A stretch of 64,000 nucleotides of DNA from Lagopus muta (GCF_023343835.1 NC_064436.1:49885883-49949882); one strand, 5' to 3'. Counted from the first letter of the stretch, positions 1 to 11,230 are shown. Translations and numbers: made by a program. The notes: generated by a model not told the origin, from the letters alone.

Positions 1-534
1 TTAGAGGAAGTTCTGTCCGGTTCCTCGTGGAAGGAAGCAACACATTTAGTACCTTTTCTCCCTGCCCTTGACACCAGTCTCCCTCCCAGTCTGCACAGCG
101 CATTCTGGGAAGGAAAAAAAAAAAAAAAAAAAAAAGGCATTTGTTTGCTTGGACAAAAACAGAAGCGGTCACTCATGTCAGCACACTCAGGTTTTTGTAT
201 TTTTATATTAGACAAAAAGTTCTTAAAAATACGAAGGTTGGTCTGAAGTAATTCTCCAGGGTCAGGCAGGATTATCAGATCCAGATGGAGCTCCTCTCAC
301 ACAAAGTTCCTCATGCAATTACCAAGAACACGCGTCTTAAAAGCACTCAGTGGAAAAAGTCATTACCGTGGAGCCGTGTAATCCTTTGTCTTGGATGCAG
401 GTAACGAGCATTCACGGATATTATTAGCTTAAATAAAGTCTTCAAAGCTCTCCTCCCACCACCCAAACGGAGCTTCTAGTAACAATACAGCCCTCAGAGC
501 TCAGCTCCACTTCCTGCTCTTTCAGGGGCCGGGA
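1..534. other. Non-coding flank left of the CpG island
   Basis: This stretch is moderately AT-rich and has no convincing reading frame. It holds a long poly-A run (listed separately). If the leftward gene inferred from the neighbouring CpG island is real, this would be the beginning of its first intron. I see no second exon here. Confidence 0.5.
114..135. repeat. Poly-A homopolymer, 22 bases
   Basis: An uninterrupted run of 22 A follows GG. No retroposed body or target-site duplication is obvious on either side, so it is called a simple repeat and not the tail of a processed copy. Confidence 0.9.
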
Positions 535-662
535 AGCGAACGCAGCGAGAGGACAATGCAGGTACCTGACCGCGTCTGCCGGGCAGCGGCACGAGCACGA
601 GGCGGCCCGGCTCCGCTGCGCGCCCCACGCAGCCCTCGGGCGCCCGCCTCAGTACCCGCGCC

Positions 663-669
663 TGACGTC
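663..669. promoter_or_regulatory. CRE-like element
   Basis: TGACGTC followed by CCC matches seven of eight bases of the palindromic cAMP response element. It sits at the left side of the CpG island, where CREB/ATF sites are common. Confidence 0.35.
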
Positions 670-1346
670 CCCGGGCCGCCGCTGACTCCGCTCCAAAGCA
701 AATATCCCGCTCCCTTTTCGGCTTTACAAAGCGACATCCAGAAAAGGGAGCCGAACTACGGTCGTTATTTCTAATTCCATATTTAACCGCGGCGCTTCCC
801 TGGACGCTGCGTGGTTGAACTTCACCGACCTCGCTGTAACGTGGTGCTACGGTCGGTGACGATATGCGGGAAAACCTATTTCCGAGAGCCCGTATCGTCC
901 CCGGTTAAGCACTTTCCAACGGCGAGCTCCTGCAGCGGCGTTCCCCGCCGCCGGGCAGCACTCGCCCTCCGATGGACACGCAGAACCCGCCGTTCTTTTC
1001 ACCCCAGCGCCGCCCGACGCCGTGCCACGTTGGGATCCGCTGACACCGTTCCCCCTTCCCGCGGCCGAACCCCCGGGGGAGCCGCGAGGGGCCGGCCCGG
1101 ACCCCCGAGGAAGGGTCGAGAGTCCCCGGGCGCCCCCGGCGGCCGCGCAGGTGCGCGGAGCCGCGTCCACGCCGCCACGCGGGAGACGCCGCCGGAGCCG
1201 CGGGGGGCAAGCGAATCCGGCCCCGCGCTCCGCCCGGCTCCGTTCTCCCGGCTCCCGCCCCGGGCACCGCGGAGCCGGCAAACTTTTCCCCTCCCGCAGC
1301 CTATCCCGCCGCCGCAGCTCCCTCCCGTCCCGGCCCTCGCACTTAC

Positions 1347-1560
1347 GCGGTGCTCCCGCAGGGCCGGGATGGCGCGGGGCGGCGGGGGCCGGGGGCGCTG
1401 CGGAGGCTCCGTGCCGGCGTGTCCCGCGGCTGAGGCGCCTCCGCGGTGGCTCCGGGTCTGCGTGCGAGGAGGAGCCGCCCGCCGCCGCCCTGCCTCCCGC
1501 CCTCCGCCCGCCTCCCCCCCGGGCTGCTGGCACCGGGCCGCGCTGTCACATGACGCGGCG
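1347..1560 (-). other. Candidate first exon of a leftward gene
   Basis: On the minus strand a GC-rich stretch ends at 1347 in ...CACCGC followed by GTAAGTG, a full-consensus donor core, inside the CpG island. The upstream limit is not defined by sequence; it is placed near 1560 because an M-box-like E-box at 1545-1554 could belong to the core promoter. An open frame runs through the exon from an ATG near 1533, but its composition (Gly, Arg, Ala, Pro) is what GC-rich untranslated DNA gives, so it may be 5' UTR. The following exon would lie beyond the left edge of the window. The donor could also be a chance match. Confidence 0.4.
1545..1554. promoter_or_regulatory. E-box of the MITF/TFE (M-box) type
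   Basis: GTCACATGAC is a near-palindromic E-box with the flanking T and A preferred by MITF, TFEB and TFE3 factors. It lies about 200 bases upstream of the minus-strand donor at 1346. Occupancy is inference. Confidence 0.35.
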
Positions 1561-1773
1561 CCTCTCGCCCTGCCAGGCTCCCTGGGCCGGCGGGGTTAGC
1601 GCTGGGAGGGTCACGGAGGGGAGCGCGGGAGGGCGGCTCCCGCCCGCGGGGTGGAGGCTCGGCCGAGGCGAGTCAGCGAGCAAAACAGCCGGGCACGCAC
1701 TGACTGCGCGCCGCCCGCCCTGCCTCCCGGGAGCAGACGGCCCCGCGCAGACACTAATTATCCCCAGCAGCCC

Positions 1774-1810
1774 GGGGAGGGAAGGAGAGGGGAGCGGAGG
1801 GAGGGGAGCG
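1774..1810 (+). other. Purine-rich G-quadruplex candidate
   Basis: A run of purines carries G-tracts of 4, 3, 4, 3 and 4 with short A- or C-containing spacers. Four or more G-tracts of at least three bases at this spacing can fold as a G-quadruplex, which is common near CpG-island promoters. Confidence 0.4.
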
Positions 1811-2480
1811 AGGCCGCCGCCCGCTGACAAACCTGCCTGGCCAGCTGCTGTTCCCCGCCCGGCTGTCAGGCAGAGGCGTGCGCCTGGCACCCGGCTCGCA
1901 GCGCACCCCGTTCCCTCCCTCCGCGCCCACCCCGGCCGACCTGCGGCGGCAAAACAACAGCAACACCCAGCGCCCGGGGGGCAGGAAGGGAGGTGCTCGC
2001 TCTGGGGCGCTGCCGCCGAGCTGCCTCCGCCGGCGGGGGCTGGGACAGGCAGCGGGGCGGTGTGGAGCTTGCCCGCGCCGCGCCTCGGCGCGACGGGAGG
2101 GGAGGGCCGGGCCGAGGCGAGGACCGGCGGCCGGGCGGGGGGCAGAGGTGTGGGCCCGCCTCCGCCCGGCTTGGCGGTTCGCCCGGCCCGGCTCCTTGAG
2201 GCCCGTGCCGGGGTGTTTTGTACGGCTGCAGTCTGCCCGTCACGCCCGGCCGTGCCGCCTCAGCCCCGCGGGCGGCACCGGCCCCGAGTTCGGTGTCCCG
2301 CGGGAGAGCACCCGGCTCGGCCCCGCTGCGGTTCGCCTGGCAGCTGGAAGCGACCTGCGGGCTCCGGTACGCGGATGGACTTGTGGAAGCGAGACCCATC
2401 CCAGCACGGCGCTTGCCGCTCGGGGCGCGCTTCTGCCCGTACCGATAGGAAACGGCGGCCGCTTGTCGCCGTAGCCACCT

Positions 2481-4700
2481 GTGGACTTCCCTTGGAAAAC
2501 TATTTTAGAAAAGTAATCTCGGCTTGCTGCCTCCGCTCTGGTGAAAGTTCTGCCGCAAACACACTGTATTGTGCATGAAATTGTTATGTAGGCGTTGTGC
2601 CATGTAAAATCCCATCCTCTCTTCGTTGATAAATGACACCTAACGCATCAAGCAAGGGGCGACCTCCACGCTTGGTAGGTGCTCCTTGAGACCCGTCTTT
2701 GTGCTTAACGCCCTTAGTAGGGCACCAGCATAACATGGCTCTCTGTGCACGTTTGGGTTGTTATTTCTACTTTCCTTGATTATTGCTAACTGAGTCAATA
2801 GTGCTGTAAGAGCACGTGTTCAGTCTACATCTTTATTTCTAGGATGTCTCAATGTGTCCCTTGACTTCGCTTGCTACTCTGAACGGCATTAAAAAGCAAA
2901 CCAAGGCACTGATCTGAAGCCCTGAAGGGTATGACTCACTGACATAACAATACATTGTAGTATCTCCTGGATAATTACACTGCATCATGTCACAACAAAG
3001 TATTGTTGAAATATTATCATGTAGCTCATAAAGTGTGATTTTTTTTATTGTAAGCCTATAAAATAAACAAAATTGTTGTGTTAGAACAGACATGCAGACT
3101 CAAAACATTTTGTTAGGGCTGTGAAAATGAGCTGTAGCAGTAAATGCACTCAATATAACACAAATCCAAATTTGGCACTGTTTTATTTAGAGAACTAGCA
3201 GAGATGTCACTACTAGCTACAACTTTTAAGTCGGGGCAGAGTGGTTTTGATGTCGAACTGTGATACAGGACAAAATATTTGGCAGTGGTGAGCATGCTGC
3301 TCCTGGTAAAGTCACTGGTGTTTCCTGTTAACTACTACCTTGTGGTGGCCTCAGATGAACCACGTTTAATCCAGTGTAATTTTACTGTGTTCTGTGAAGT
3401 CACTTGGAATTAATGTTAGCAAGCAAGGAGAGAGAGGGTGTTAATGATGCTTTTGTGGTGCAAAGCAGGATTGTACACTTGTCCACACTCAGTTGTCTTC
3501 CTTTGCTTGCTTTTCACACTTAACCAAAAATTGGAAAGGCTGTCCAAATTCTGAAGTGAACATAATCTCATTGCTTTCAGTGGGAATCGAGAAGCTGGGA
3601 GGGGGAAGCTTGGGATGTGAAGAATCCCCACCATCTGGTTCACAGACCCAGCAGTTTTAACCAGGTCTGGAAGTGTTTCTGGATCAAAGGACTGGCTGAT
3701 GGCAGCCCTTAACGTCTTCCAGTACCACACCTCCTCCATCTCTGCTCTGCCCGTTGTCCCAGCAGCAGTTCAAATGTTGATGTGCTGAGTGACTTCTCTT
3801 AAAACAGACTGAAGAGCACTGGCATGCAAGACCTTGGGATGACAGAAAAGAGGAATGCTGCGCTGTTCTCCCTTGGTTTGTACCACATGGCATGAGCCCT
3901 TGTTATGAAATGTACAATTCACACTCAGAAGTGCCAGGGAGAACATGGCACATACAGATTTCTGATGTGGTCAGACAGGAGGAGGTACGTGGACTGAATG
4001 GAATGGAATGTGTGCCTCCTTGTCAGAAAGAAACTATTAAAAACGTTAGATTAAAAGGTATAAGATGACCTGATATTTACTGGAGGATCAAATCTGGCCG
4101 TGTTGAAATGAACCCTTGCATCCACTAACTTACCTTTGTGATGAATGTGACTTAAATTGTACACAAATTTATGGCTTTTAAAGGTAAAGCATTTTATTGT
4201 GCTTCTATAAAATCATTTTTAAAATGTGAAACTAAGAATTTTGAGCATTTTTCCAATCCTTAATTCATCTACAGGTTATGGGAAGAACTTGGAGCAGTTT
4301 CCTGGTCCCAAGCAACAAAAGTATTACACTGGCATTTATTCTGAGTTGATCCATATTACAAAATTACTGTCTAGTCAGTGAGTGGCATTATACAAGGAGA
4401 ATGTCCACTGCAGTCAGCGTATGTATCTGAGGTGTTGGATATTCACCTTGTACATCTGGTACTCTTTAAACTAGCTCTGGAATGAATGAGAGAGGTCATT
4501 GCATATTCAGCAATATTCATTATTTTTCTTAAACATGGTACACTTCTTGGGAAAACCCTAGATCACACTTAAAACGGTATGCTGATACTTCTTTTACAAC
4601 AAACGTTTGATCTCAGCAGCACAGTAACAGTATACCCCAGTGTTGTAATTCCAAGTTTTCAGAAATGTGGAAATTGGAACAGGAGGAGTTTAAATGATTT
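2481..4700. other. AT-rich DNA without recognisable genes
   Basis: Composition drops abruptly to AT-rich at the island edge. There is an E-box CACGTG near 2813 and a good minus donor-like sequence (AAG then GTAAGT at 4133-4128), but no open exon belongs to it. Open frames here are short and have no protein-like composition. Confidence 0.5.
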
Positions 4701-4709
4701 AGAAGCTTA

Positions 4710-4966
4710 GATATGCCTACACTGCAGTCACAGACATACCCAAACTGGGTTTAAACAAGCTGGCTTGGGAGCTGTGAGCAATCCAGCTGCAGCAGGTGGA
4801 TTGGAAAACATGCCCCAAAAGCTGGGTAAATAGCTGAGGGGTTAGGCTGGCCTGAGCTCCATGGCTAGACTACTATCAGTGCCCGAGCTGACTAATTTAA
4901 AGCTAGCCCAGTGATGTTTGCACTGTATTCCCATCACACCAGTTGTGCTTGCAGTATAGACATAGC
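4710..4966. mobile_element. Ancient non-autonomous DNA transposon (MITE)
   Basis: The stretch is bounded by terminal inverted repeats. The left arm at 4710-4732 and the reverse complement of the right arm at 4944-4966 agree at 18 of 23 positions around a core CTACACTGCA / CTATACTGCA. The interior contains self-complementary words such as GAGCTGACTAATTTAAAGCT and has no coding potential. The TIR core resembles the widespread sauropsid MITE family whose ends read roughly TGTCTACACTGCA, known from turtle and bird genomes and usually assigned to the hAT group; that assignment is from memory. No 8-bp target duplication survives, which fits an old, immobile copy. Confidence 0.6.
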
Positions 4967-5126
4967 CTGCTGTGAGCTGTGTGACTCAGCCCTGTCTCCT
5001 GACAGACGATGCTCGTGCAGTTCTGGGAGCTGTGTGGGTACTGTCAATCTGCAGGTCCTCATGAAAGGCTTTTCTGGATACTAAAAACTTCACAGTACAA
5101 CACAAGGCACACTTTCACTGTGTGGA

Positions 5127-5300
5127 TGAATCATAGAATCACCAAGGTTGGAGAAGACCGCCAAGATGATCTAGTCCAGCTGTTCATCTCATACCAAAAT
5201 TTCCCCACTAAACATGTCCCAGAGCATAACATCTAAACATTTATTGAAGCTTCTCATATTCAAATGGTGACCCCCCTCATCTTGTAGCTTCTTGGACAGG
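5127..5300 (-). mobile_element. CR1 LINE 3' fragment, minus orientation
   Basis: It begins with GAATCATAGAATCACCAAGG and continues through GTTGGAGAAGACC and ATCTAGTCC, the reverse-complemented 3' end of a bird CR1. Similarity fades towards 5300. It is a 5'-truncated, diverged copy with no coding function. A perfect donor-like CAG-GTGAGT sits at its right edge (5297-5305) but has no matching exon. Confidence 0.85.
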
Positions 5301-6735
5301 TGAGTAACATGTGAGTCATCCTATGCATTTGCATAATTGGTACTTTACTGTTTGCTTAGGGGAAAGGTAGGACTGTGGCGTGCAGTCAGGCTCTGTGGGT
5401 CTGCCATGCAGGTGTAGGAGGGAGGACATCAACCAAGGAGTTTGGTCAGAGCTGGTGATAAGATGGATGGGCATTGGGTGGAGGCCTCCCTCCTCCAGGT
5501 GCCCAGACCAGCTGAGATTCCTCCTCCCTGCCTCCCCTTCTTGTTGCCCCAGGACCAAGACAACTACCATCATTGCTCACCCCTAAAATGAATTCTCATT
5601 TTGTGCAGAAACAAATTTCAGCTGCAATAACACAAGGCTCTTTTGTGCTCACAGCCTCACACAAGGAAGGGATGGATGGCTGCTCTTTCTAGTTAAAACC
5701 ATCCAGTCACACATGACTGCCCTTAATAAAAAAACAGCCCTCCAAGGGTCAGCCCTCAAGTCCATGACAGCAATCAAAATTACAGAGAGAGGCTTTGGGG
5801 ATAGAGGGAGAAGGGGGATTTAATTTCTTTATATATGTTGATATTTTTGAGAACAAGCAAGTATTTGTTGCAGTTGTAACATTTACCAAAGGCTGCTGGG
5901 GTTGAATTTCATTATTTGATGTGCAGAAAGATTGTTGTATTAAGTATTATGTCTAAGATGTAGCTGAGTGAGACTTGAGATTTCCATAGCAGAAAGAATA
6001 GCAGCAAGTATAGCAGTAACAGCAGACATGTATTTGTCAATAATCTTGGGTATGAAGAATCCCTTCCCATCAAATTTGCTGTGATGTGAGCTCAGAGGAG
6101 GTATAGATATAGATATTGATATTGGTGTAATTAAGATCACAGTCTGCGTCTTTTTACTGGTCGTCAGCTTTACATCTGTATTTTATTTGCGTTGAAGACT
6201 GGGACTGGGGCTGTTTTTTTGTTTTTTTCTTTTTGTTTTGTTTCCCCCCCAGTAAACATAGTCTGTGTAAAACAGAAAACAAAAAAGGTTAAGTGATTTG
6301 CTCATACAAATATATATGCAGTCAGTACTTTCGTTATAGAAATCCTGTTGCATGTCAATTTCTGCCCATTATTCTTTCCCATCAGAAAGCGATAAAAATA
6401 TATATATAAGTGAGTTACTCTGTTCAGTGTAATTCATTGTATATATAATGAAAACGAGTCTGCTGACCTTCACTGTACAGAAGACCTATTTTGTGTTCCA
6501 TAATACCCTGCAAAAGCCTGGAATCAATGGGAAGTCCAGAGAAGTAACACTGCTCTTTGCTACTGTCAAAAAGTCTTGTTGCACTTTTGTTAGACAGAAA
6601 ATTGAATTGTTGATGAATGAAATTTAGATATATCAATTTGTGTCTGTCCGTATGATGTAAACGTCATTTTGACTTTGAGTCAGACAACTCAGAATGCAGT
6701 GCCAGATCAGTGTCACCTCATCTTGTAAATGATGT
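5301..6735. other. AT-rich DNA without recognisable genes
   Basis: Contains T-rich tracts (6212-6245), a degenerate (ATAGAT/ATTGAT) repeat at 6102-6125 and a short TA run near 6398. No reading frame or splice pair is convincing. Confidence 0.5.
6102..6125. repeat. Short degenerate ATAGAT/ATTGAT microsatellite
   Basis: Four imperfect six-base units alternate TAGATA and TTGATA. It is too short to be more than simple-sequence drift. Confidence 0.6.
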
Positions 6736-6815
6736 CCCAGCCCATGGCAGGGGAGCTGAACAAGGTGATCATTAAAGATTTCTTCTAACCCAAGCCATCC
6801 TGTGGTTCTGTGATT
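6736..6815 (+). mobile_element. CR1 LINE 3' end fragment, plus orientation
   Basis: CCCATGGCAGGGGAGCTGAA, then TTCTAACCCAAGCCATCCTG, then TGTGGTTCTGTGATTC is a recognisable CR1 3' terminus. It lies just upstream of a second CR1 3' end in the same orientation. Confidence 0.75.
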
Positions 6816-6849
6816 CATCCCAGCAGAAACATGTATCATGGGTCTTCAG

Positions 6850-7057
6850 TGATGAGGTGCTGGAACAGGCTGCCCAGAGAGGCTGTGGATGCCCCATCCC
6901 TAGAAGTGTTCAAGGCCAGGTTGGATGGGGCCCTGGGCAGCCTGGTCTGGTATTAAATGTGGAGGTTGGTGGCCCTGCATGTGGCAGGGGAGTTGGAGAT
7001 TCATGATCCTTGGGGTCCCTTCCAACCCTGGCCATTCTGTGATTCTGTGATTCTGTG
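6850..7057 (+). mobile_element. CR1 LINE 3' fragment, plus orientation
   Basis: It carries the CR1 landmarks in order: GGAACAGGCTGCCCAGAGAG, AAGGCCAGGTTGGATGGGGC, CTGGGCAGCCTGGTCTGG, GGTCCCTTCCAACCCTGGCC, and the terminal repeat of ATTCTGTG units at 7033-7057. The copy is well preserved, so it is younger than its left neighbour. It is non-coding. Confidence 0.93.
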
Positions 7058-7218
7058 GAGAGAATGTTAAGGGTATCTAATCACAGTAGTCTATAGTTAA
7101 GAGTGCTATATCTAGTCACCAGTTATCTATCTGCTTGATTGATGGGAAAACAGATAAGCCTTAAGATGTTTTGTTAGTTATTTTGATTTGATTAAAACAT
7201 TTCTTTGTCTAGTGTGTC

Positions 7219-7234
7219 TTTTTTTTTTTTTTTT
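7219..7234. repeat. Poly-T run, 16 bases
   Basis: An uninterrupted T run in AT-rich DNA with no adjacent retroposed sequence that I recognise. Confidence 0.8.
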
Positions 7235-7638
7235 AATTATGTACAGCTTCAGCTTTGTTTAACTTTTATATGACACAGATTGACCTTTGTAAGCCTCGTA
7301 TCCAGAGACAGATTTCAGGTGTACTTCTGCCTGAATGGAGAAATTGGGTCTAATTTGAACTACTGAGAAATGACCTCAAAGAAAAAAAAACCCGAAAAAA
7401 AAAGGAAGAAGCTTATGTCCATTTTTGCTGTTTTCTCCCTCCTTTCTCATTTGGGGAGTTTGCTTGCTTGTTCAGTTTAGGACATACAGTCAGAAATTCA
7501 GAGTCAAATTCGGGGCTGACATAACTCCTTCGACTTACTGGAATTTCCACAGTCACGAATGACTCAGAATGCCCAATATTCAAAAACAGCCTCTGACAGG
7601 ATGCCATTTTGGGAAACAATGTTGTTCTTTTGTTTTGT

Positions 7639-7659
7639 TTTCTTTTTCTTTTTCTTTTT
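7639..7659. repeat. (TTTTTC)n microsatellite
   Basis: About three and a half units of TTTTTC make a pyrimidine-only strand. Confidence 0.8.
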
Positions 7660-7954
7660 GGAAAACTGGTGTTGTGTGAAAAATATATGCTAGCAGAATT
7701 TGAAAAGTTAATATAGGACTCAAAAATGTCTTTTTTACTCTGGAATGTTTACTGAAAATTTACTGCAGTTCTTTGTTGATTTGTGAGGCTCTGAAGTGAT
7801 TTACCTGACAAAGCATAGAGTTTAATTCTTTTGTCCGAAGACATGTATTGAAGTTGGCATAATTCATTCCCTTGCTGTTTGATAAAACTTTGCAGAATCT
7901 GTCCAGGTTGGACTGGATTAACCCCTGTCATTGTCTAGCTGCTTTTCTGAATTC

Positions 7955-8035
7955 AGAGCTGAGCCTGCTCTATTGGGACACTGGGCTAAACAACCTTCTG
8001 AGGTCCCTTTCAGCCTGATGCTCTGATTCTACACT
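7955..8035 (+). mobile_element. Diverged CR1 3' end, plus orientation
   Basis: The order GGGCTAAACAACCTTCTGAG, GTCCCTTTCAGCCTGATGC, TCTGATTCTAC parallels the CR1 3' end (a GATGACCTT-like word, then GGTCCCTTCCAACC, then ATTCTATGATTCT). It is more decayed than the copies at 6.9 and 10.7 kb. Confidence 0.5.
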
Positions 8036-10702
8036 GTACCATTTCTAGGGGAAGAGAAGAACCATTGGCTGTTCATGGCAGCTGCCGCCTTTAAAATGTT
8101 GTACTTGTTAAGGTTGAATGAAAATAAATTGTAGGTTAAAATTACCATTATGAAACATTAAGGACAAAGTAAAGGAATAGCCAGTGGCTACTATCTTCCA
8201 CATAGTGTACTCCAAACATGCAAAATATATACTCCAGCAAGAGTGGTGTCTATTGGTTATAAATGGAGATCGAATATTGTTCTCTGTTTTTACCAGCAGT
8301 ACCATCAATTTTTTATCATTTTTTTTCCTTACTGCATATCCTAAGTATGAAAACCAAAAGAAGTATGTAGGGAAAACAGAGCTGCAATTTCTTTCAAAAA
8401 ATATATTTTTTTCATATAAACCTATCTACTGTTTTCATCATTGTTATTTTCATGGTATTTCCAAAATATCTTTGTAAGCAATGCTGTTTAGAATATCAAT
8501 GTATAAACAAAAAGATTGATATTTGGGGTGATAAGGGCTGTAGAGTGAAATACGCTCCCCTTACATGAAACGTAATCCTCTTCTACACAGGAACCTAGTA
8601 ATATAATTATCAGTCTACCTATTTTAATGAAAGGTGATTTGACAGAAGATTTTAATTATTTACTCAGCAATACGTTTTCTGCAGTGAGGAATTTTTCTAT
8701 ATGCAGAACAAAATTCTAAGCTTGTTTATTAATGAAAGAATACTCCTGTTAGATGGTGAGTGCCTTGACCTCCAGTACCTCATACTTCCCACTGCAGCAC
8801 AAAACACAGATGAAATTTCACTATTATAATACAGGCAAATACTTTGAAACAATACAGCCAGCAGAAACTTGAGATGAGGATTATCTTGTAGGTCTGGTTT
8901 TTCATCCTAGCTAGGGTGTGTTACCTTAATAAGTAAGCCAAATAATTACATACAGATTCAGCAAATGGTAAGGTCACATTGGCATTTCTGAGCAAGGAAA
9001 CACATTAGAGACAACTGATTGATTAAAGTGGCCTTCATTTCCTTGAGATACTCTTAAAGCTGTTAGAATTCAAACACAATCTATGAGATTGCTAAAGAAC
9101 AGGTACTGGGATAGCAGAGCATGCAGCATTCAGAATATCTAAAGGCATGGGGTACTATATTGGTATCCTGCCTGCAGTTCATTTTGTTGTTCAGGATTTT
9201 GTTGGGAAATACCAAGTGTTGCTAAAATAACATGAAAGCAAAGAAACTATTTCACAATATGTGCAAATCTTCCAGTTGTGCTCATAGTTTTTTCAATACA
9301 ATAGGAAAAGCATTTGTACAGTGTGTTTTGCCAAACACCTTCATCATTTTTCAGTAATCAGATAAAATGAATATTTTAATGTCACTCAGTGTTTTTCAAT
9401 GGAATCTTGAAAGCTGACAGGATTACTAGCAAGTAAACCTTTCCCAATCTAAGCTCTAAGGGAAGACTTACCATTTCTGTTACTTCTTGGGCCTCCCTAT
9501 CTACATGCAACTGTTAATGTCAGTATTACATTTTCCAGAATGACCAAAGTCTTTTTAAGTCTTCAACATTTCAATATGTATCTTGAGACACTTTTGAAAG
9601 ATTGTCAAAGCATGGTGGAGTCAGTACATCCAGGATACTGTTTTCTCAGACTGTTGGCATTTTTCAGATAGGGCAAACTGGCCTTTTTGTTTTTTTCACT
9701 TTTGTTGCTGGCGACTGAAGGAGGAAATAGAAATTGAACATCTGTGTGTTTATCTGCTCACTGCAAGCACTACAGTCATGGCCACCTCCTTGCCTTATCA
9801 GTGCTGGATCATTTAACATCCCTCATTATATTCACATAAACCCTGTGTTTTTAACATGCACATTCAATGGTCCCATCTCTGACCTGATTTACATGATTTG
9901 TTAAAACTACTAACCGAAGCATTAGTAACAGTATACTTACTTCAGATGAACTAAATAGCTTCAGAGACTCTATTTCAATTACAGTCCTGCACACATAGCT
10001 TGCAAATATTTGGATCACTGTATGTATGAATACATAAATATATGAATCTACATGTTAAAAGCTCTAATGTCGATATAGTTGGTATGCAAAGGGCTCTGAG
10101 GCATAAAACTAGAGTAGCAGGTGTGGGTGAAGAAAACAGGAAAGGTGATGCAGGTCTTCTGTTCACAAAATCTGTCCACCTATATTGCTGTGTTATGTTA
10201 ATTAGTTCTTATTCACTTCCGGCCCTAAGTGACTGTGCCCTATGTCTCTGCCTTGCTGAGCACTCTCCTTTCGTCACTGAAGGAGCAGCATCTGTACTAC
10301 TTGTAAAAGCAGCATTTGTAGTAGTGGTCAAAAAACAGGAGATTACAGCTGACACTGATATAAATAAAAAGCAGGCAGGCACGTCATATACCTGTGACGC
10401 AGATAATTTCTAATTGGTCATTTTCTTCAAACTTCAATGAAAAGTATTGCATGCTCTGTAAGGGAGTTCCTTCTTGCTGCACTTTTGTGAGATGGGGAAG
10501 CACATCACTGTTTAACTCATGGAAAACTAAGGCAGTGTAAGCAAGTGAGGGTGAAAACTGTAGTTCTAAACCAGAAAATTCTCTGTGGAACTTTCAAATG
10601 TGTGTCTTGGTTTTGAAATATGGACTTAAACTTTTTTGTTTCAGTGGGTCAAGAATTGAAAATGCCTTTCTTGAATCTGCACATAAAACAAGTGAGTCCT
10701 CT
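8036..10702. other. AT-rich DNA without recognisable genes
   Basis: No supported exon. Minus donor-like GTAAGT words occur near 9467 and 9936, but neither has a reading frame behind it. An open plus frame of 123 codons (10042-10413) ends just after a TGACG-containing stretch; its composition is not protein-like and no splice sites frame it. Confidence 0.5.
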
Positions 10703-10815
10703 TTCACAGAATCACAGAATCACAGAATTGTAGGGGTTGGAAGGGACCTCCAGAGATCATCGAGTCCAACCCCCCTGCCAAAGCAGGTTCCCTACAGTAG
10801 GTCGTACAGGTGTCT
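10703..10815 (-). mobile_element. Young CR1 LINE 3' fragment, minus orientation
   Basis: Three CACAGAAT repeats lead into GTAGGGGTTGGAAGGGACCT, GAGTCCAACCCCCCTGCC and AAAGCAGGTTCCCTACAG, an excellent match to the 3' end of the common bird CR1 subfamilies. It is truncated after about 110 bases and is among the best-preserved copies in the window. Confidence 0.95.
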
Positions 10816-11026
10816 ATTTTGAATCCATTTATATTTGCTGGAACAGTAGAGAATTGTTAGGTTTTGAGGCTAATGAACTTTTTCTAAGTCATTTCCAGAA
10901 TTATGAACATGATGGTGGCAGTGTGTTGAGAAGTTAGTCTAGAAACTTACTTTTCCATGCCATGTGATAGAGAAATATTCATGAGTAATAGAAAAATGCC
11001 TGAGGCCACAAAGCATACCACCATGA

Positions 11027-11230
11027 TTAGGTAATTTTGCCTGGAGTTTGCTCGGAGCATGTTGGTGACTTTTGCACCTCAGGTCTCAGGCACGGAGGCA
11101 GTCCCAGCAGACCACTGTCACAGATGCTGCCCAGCTCTGCTCTGGGGTGAGGTGGGTCAGAGTGTATTACCACACCAGCACTCTGCTCCAGGTTCTTCTG
11201 AGCTGGGTTGTTTTCTCTGCATGCCACGGT
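11027..11230 (-). CDS. Candidate terminal exon C, unknown protein
   Basis: The exon gives 67 codons and a TAA stop, in phase 0 with exon B. A strong T/C tract (11231-11260 on the plus strand) ends in CCCAAG at the acceptor. The translation is Pro/Ser-rich and looks disordered (GLLGLPPCLRPEVQKS near the middle), so it gives no family clue. The frame is open upstream through the pyrimidine tract by chance. Confidence 0.28.
   Translation of the reverse strand, partial: TVACRENNPAQKNLEQSAGVVIHSDPPHPRAELGSICDSGLLGLPPCLRPEVQKSPTCSEQTPGKIT

Larger units (their letters stand above)
535..2480. promoter_or_regulatory. Large CpG island, probable promoter
   Basis: About 1.9 kb is strongly GC-rich and dense in CpG, in sharp contrast to the AT-rich DNA on both sides. 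It contains a CRE-like TGACGTC (663-669), a TATA-like TATTTAA (779-785), an E-box GTCACATGAC (1545-1554) and several G-runs. In birds an island of this size normally marks the promoter and first exon of a broadly expressed or developmental gene. Long open frames on both strands are expected from the scarcity of AT-rich stop codons and are not evidence of protein. The best clue to direction is a canonical minus-strand splice donor at 1346-1341. A second, plus-strand transcript is possible because islands of this size are often bidirectional, but I see no equally good plus donor. The gene cannot be named from this window. Confidence 0.85.

Noticed and set aside
1022-2578. 518-codon open frame across the CpG island (plus strand), and similar long minus frames at 847-1533 and 1866-2399
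   Set aside because: The island is so GC-rich that stop codons are rare on both strands. The translations are Arg/Pro/Gly/Ala-rich without domains, and several frames overlap one another.
10042-10413. 123-codon plus frame
   Set aside because: Composition is not protein-like, no splice context frames it, and no domain is visible.
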